This document shows, piece after piece, positions 63,823 to 64,000 of a stretch of 64,000 bases of DNA. The position numbers and the translations under genes were made by a program. The first letter of the stretch is position 1, and each line of letters opens with the position of its first letter. The notes below the pieces were generated by a model, which ran no database searches, had not been told where the DNA came from, and saw only the letters and a program-made list of their open reading frames with translations. Origin of the DNA: Latrodectus hesperus (lineage: Eukaryota; Arthropoda; Arachnida; Araneae; Theridiidae); the NCBI GenBank assembly GCA_037975125.1, contig CM075862.1:13041625-13105624 (forward strand). The letters are read 5' to 3'.

Positions 63823-64000
63823 ATAAATTCGAAAAATTTGTTAGGTGATTATCATATAAATATTACTTATTAAAAAAATCTCCAAAAACAAAATTCATGT
63901 TTGCTTTTGTTTAACACTTCTTGTGACGTAAATCAGCACTTTCATTATATTGTCACATGTGAGTGGCTTTTCTTACCTAAGCATTTTATGCGATTTGCTT

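Overview
This window looks like non-coding nuclear DNA of a eukaryote, most likely an arthropod; an arachnid is possible but is only a guess. It is strongly A+T-rich, about two thirds by eye. It is full of homopolymer runs, long (TA)n microsatellites and dispersed short elements with tRNA-like heads. No bacterial gene organisation is visible. The longest open frame is 158 codons (32788-33264) and consists largely of phenylalanine runs from poly(T). No frame shows a recognisable protein domain, a retrotransposon or transposase motif, or homology that extends beyond a mobile element. I annotate no protein-coding gene, rRNA or functional tRNA. Exons of a very large gene could lie here unseen, because short exons cannot be recognised without homology or transcript data.

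Most of what can be supported is repetitive. (1) Family A is a tRNA-derived SINE of about 160 bp with about 17 copies, all on the plus strand, from 1.5 kb to 63.8 kb. Some copies have target-site duplications (TSDs). (2) Family B is a longer tRNA-derived SINE of about 280-300 bp, with two copies at 2.5 and 10.1 kb, both flanked by TSDs. (3) Family C is a third SINE of about 200-240 bp, mostly on the minus strand. In several places it lies directly downstream of a family A copy in opposite orientation. (4) A miniature inverted-repeat DNA transposon of about 250 bp occurs twice in opposite orientation (5843-6101 and 37208-37456). The second copy has a perfect 8-bp TSD. (5) An AT-rich dispersed element of about 1.1 kb lies between two (TA)n tracts at 26.3-27.6 kb. 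(6) Nine substantial (TA)n arrays are present; two of them flank a degenerate minisatellite at 63.2-63.6 kb.

Between the repeats, the AT-rich DNA is broken by GC-richer islands of 150-700 bp. Examples lie near 1.9, 3.1-3.7, 8.2, 13.0, 15.2, 25.7, 34.8, 36.6, 44.1, 46.0, 52.1, 56.5 and 58.7 kb. Several contain regulatory-style motifs, such as a palindromic CRE with a CCAAT box, a palindromic CACGTG site and homeodomain TAATTA cores. Two islands share a 16-bp motif. The picture fits a gene desert or a very large intron whose islands may be regulatory, but that is inference. Several hairpins and palindromes are not explained by the named repeats; the strongest are at 35347-35446, 13404-13460 and 9093-9129.
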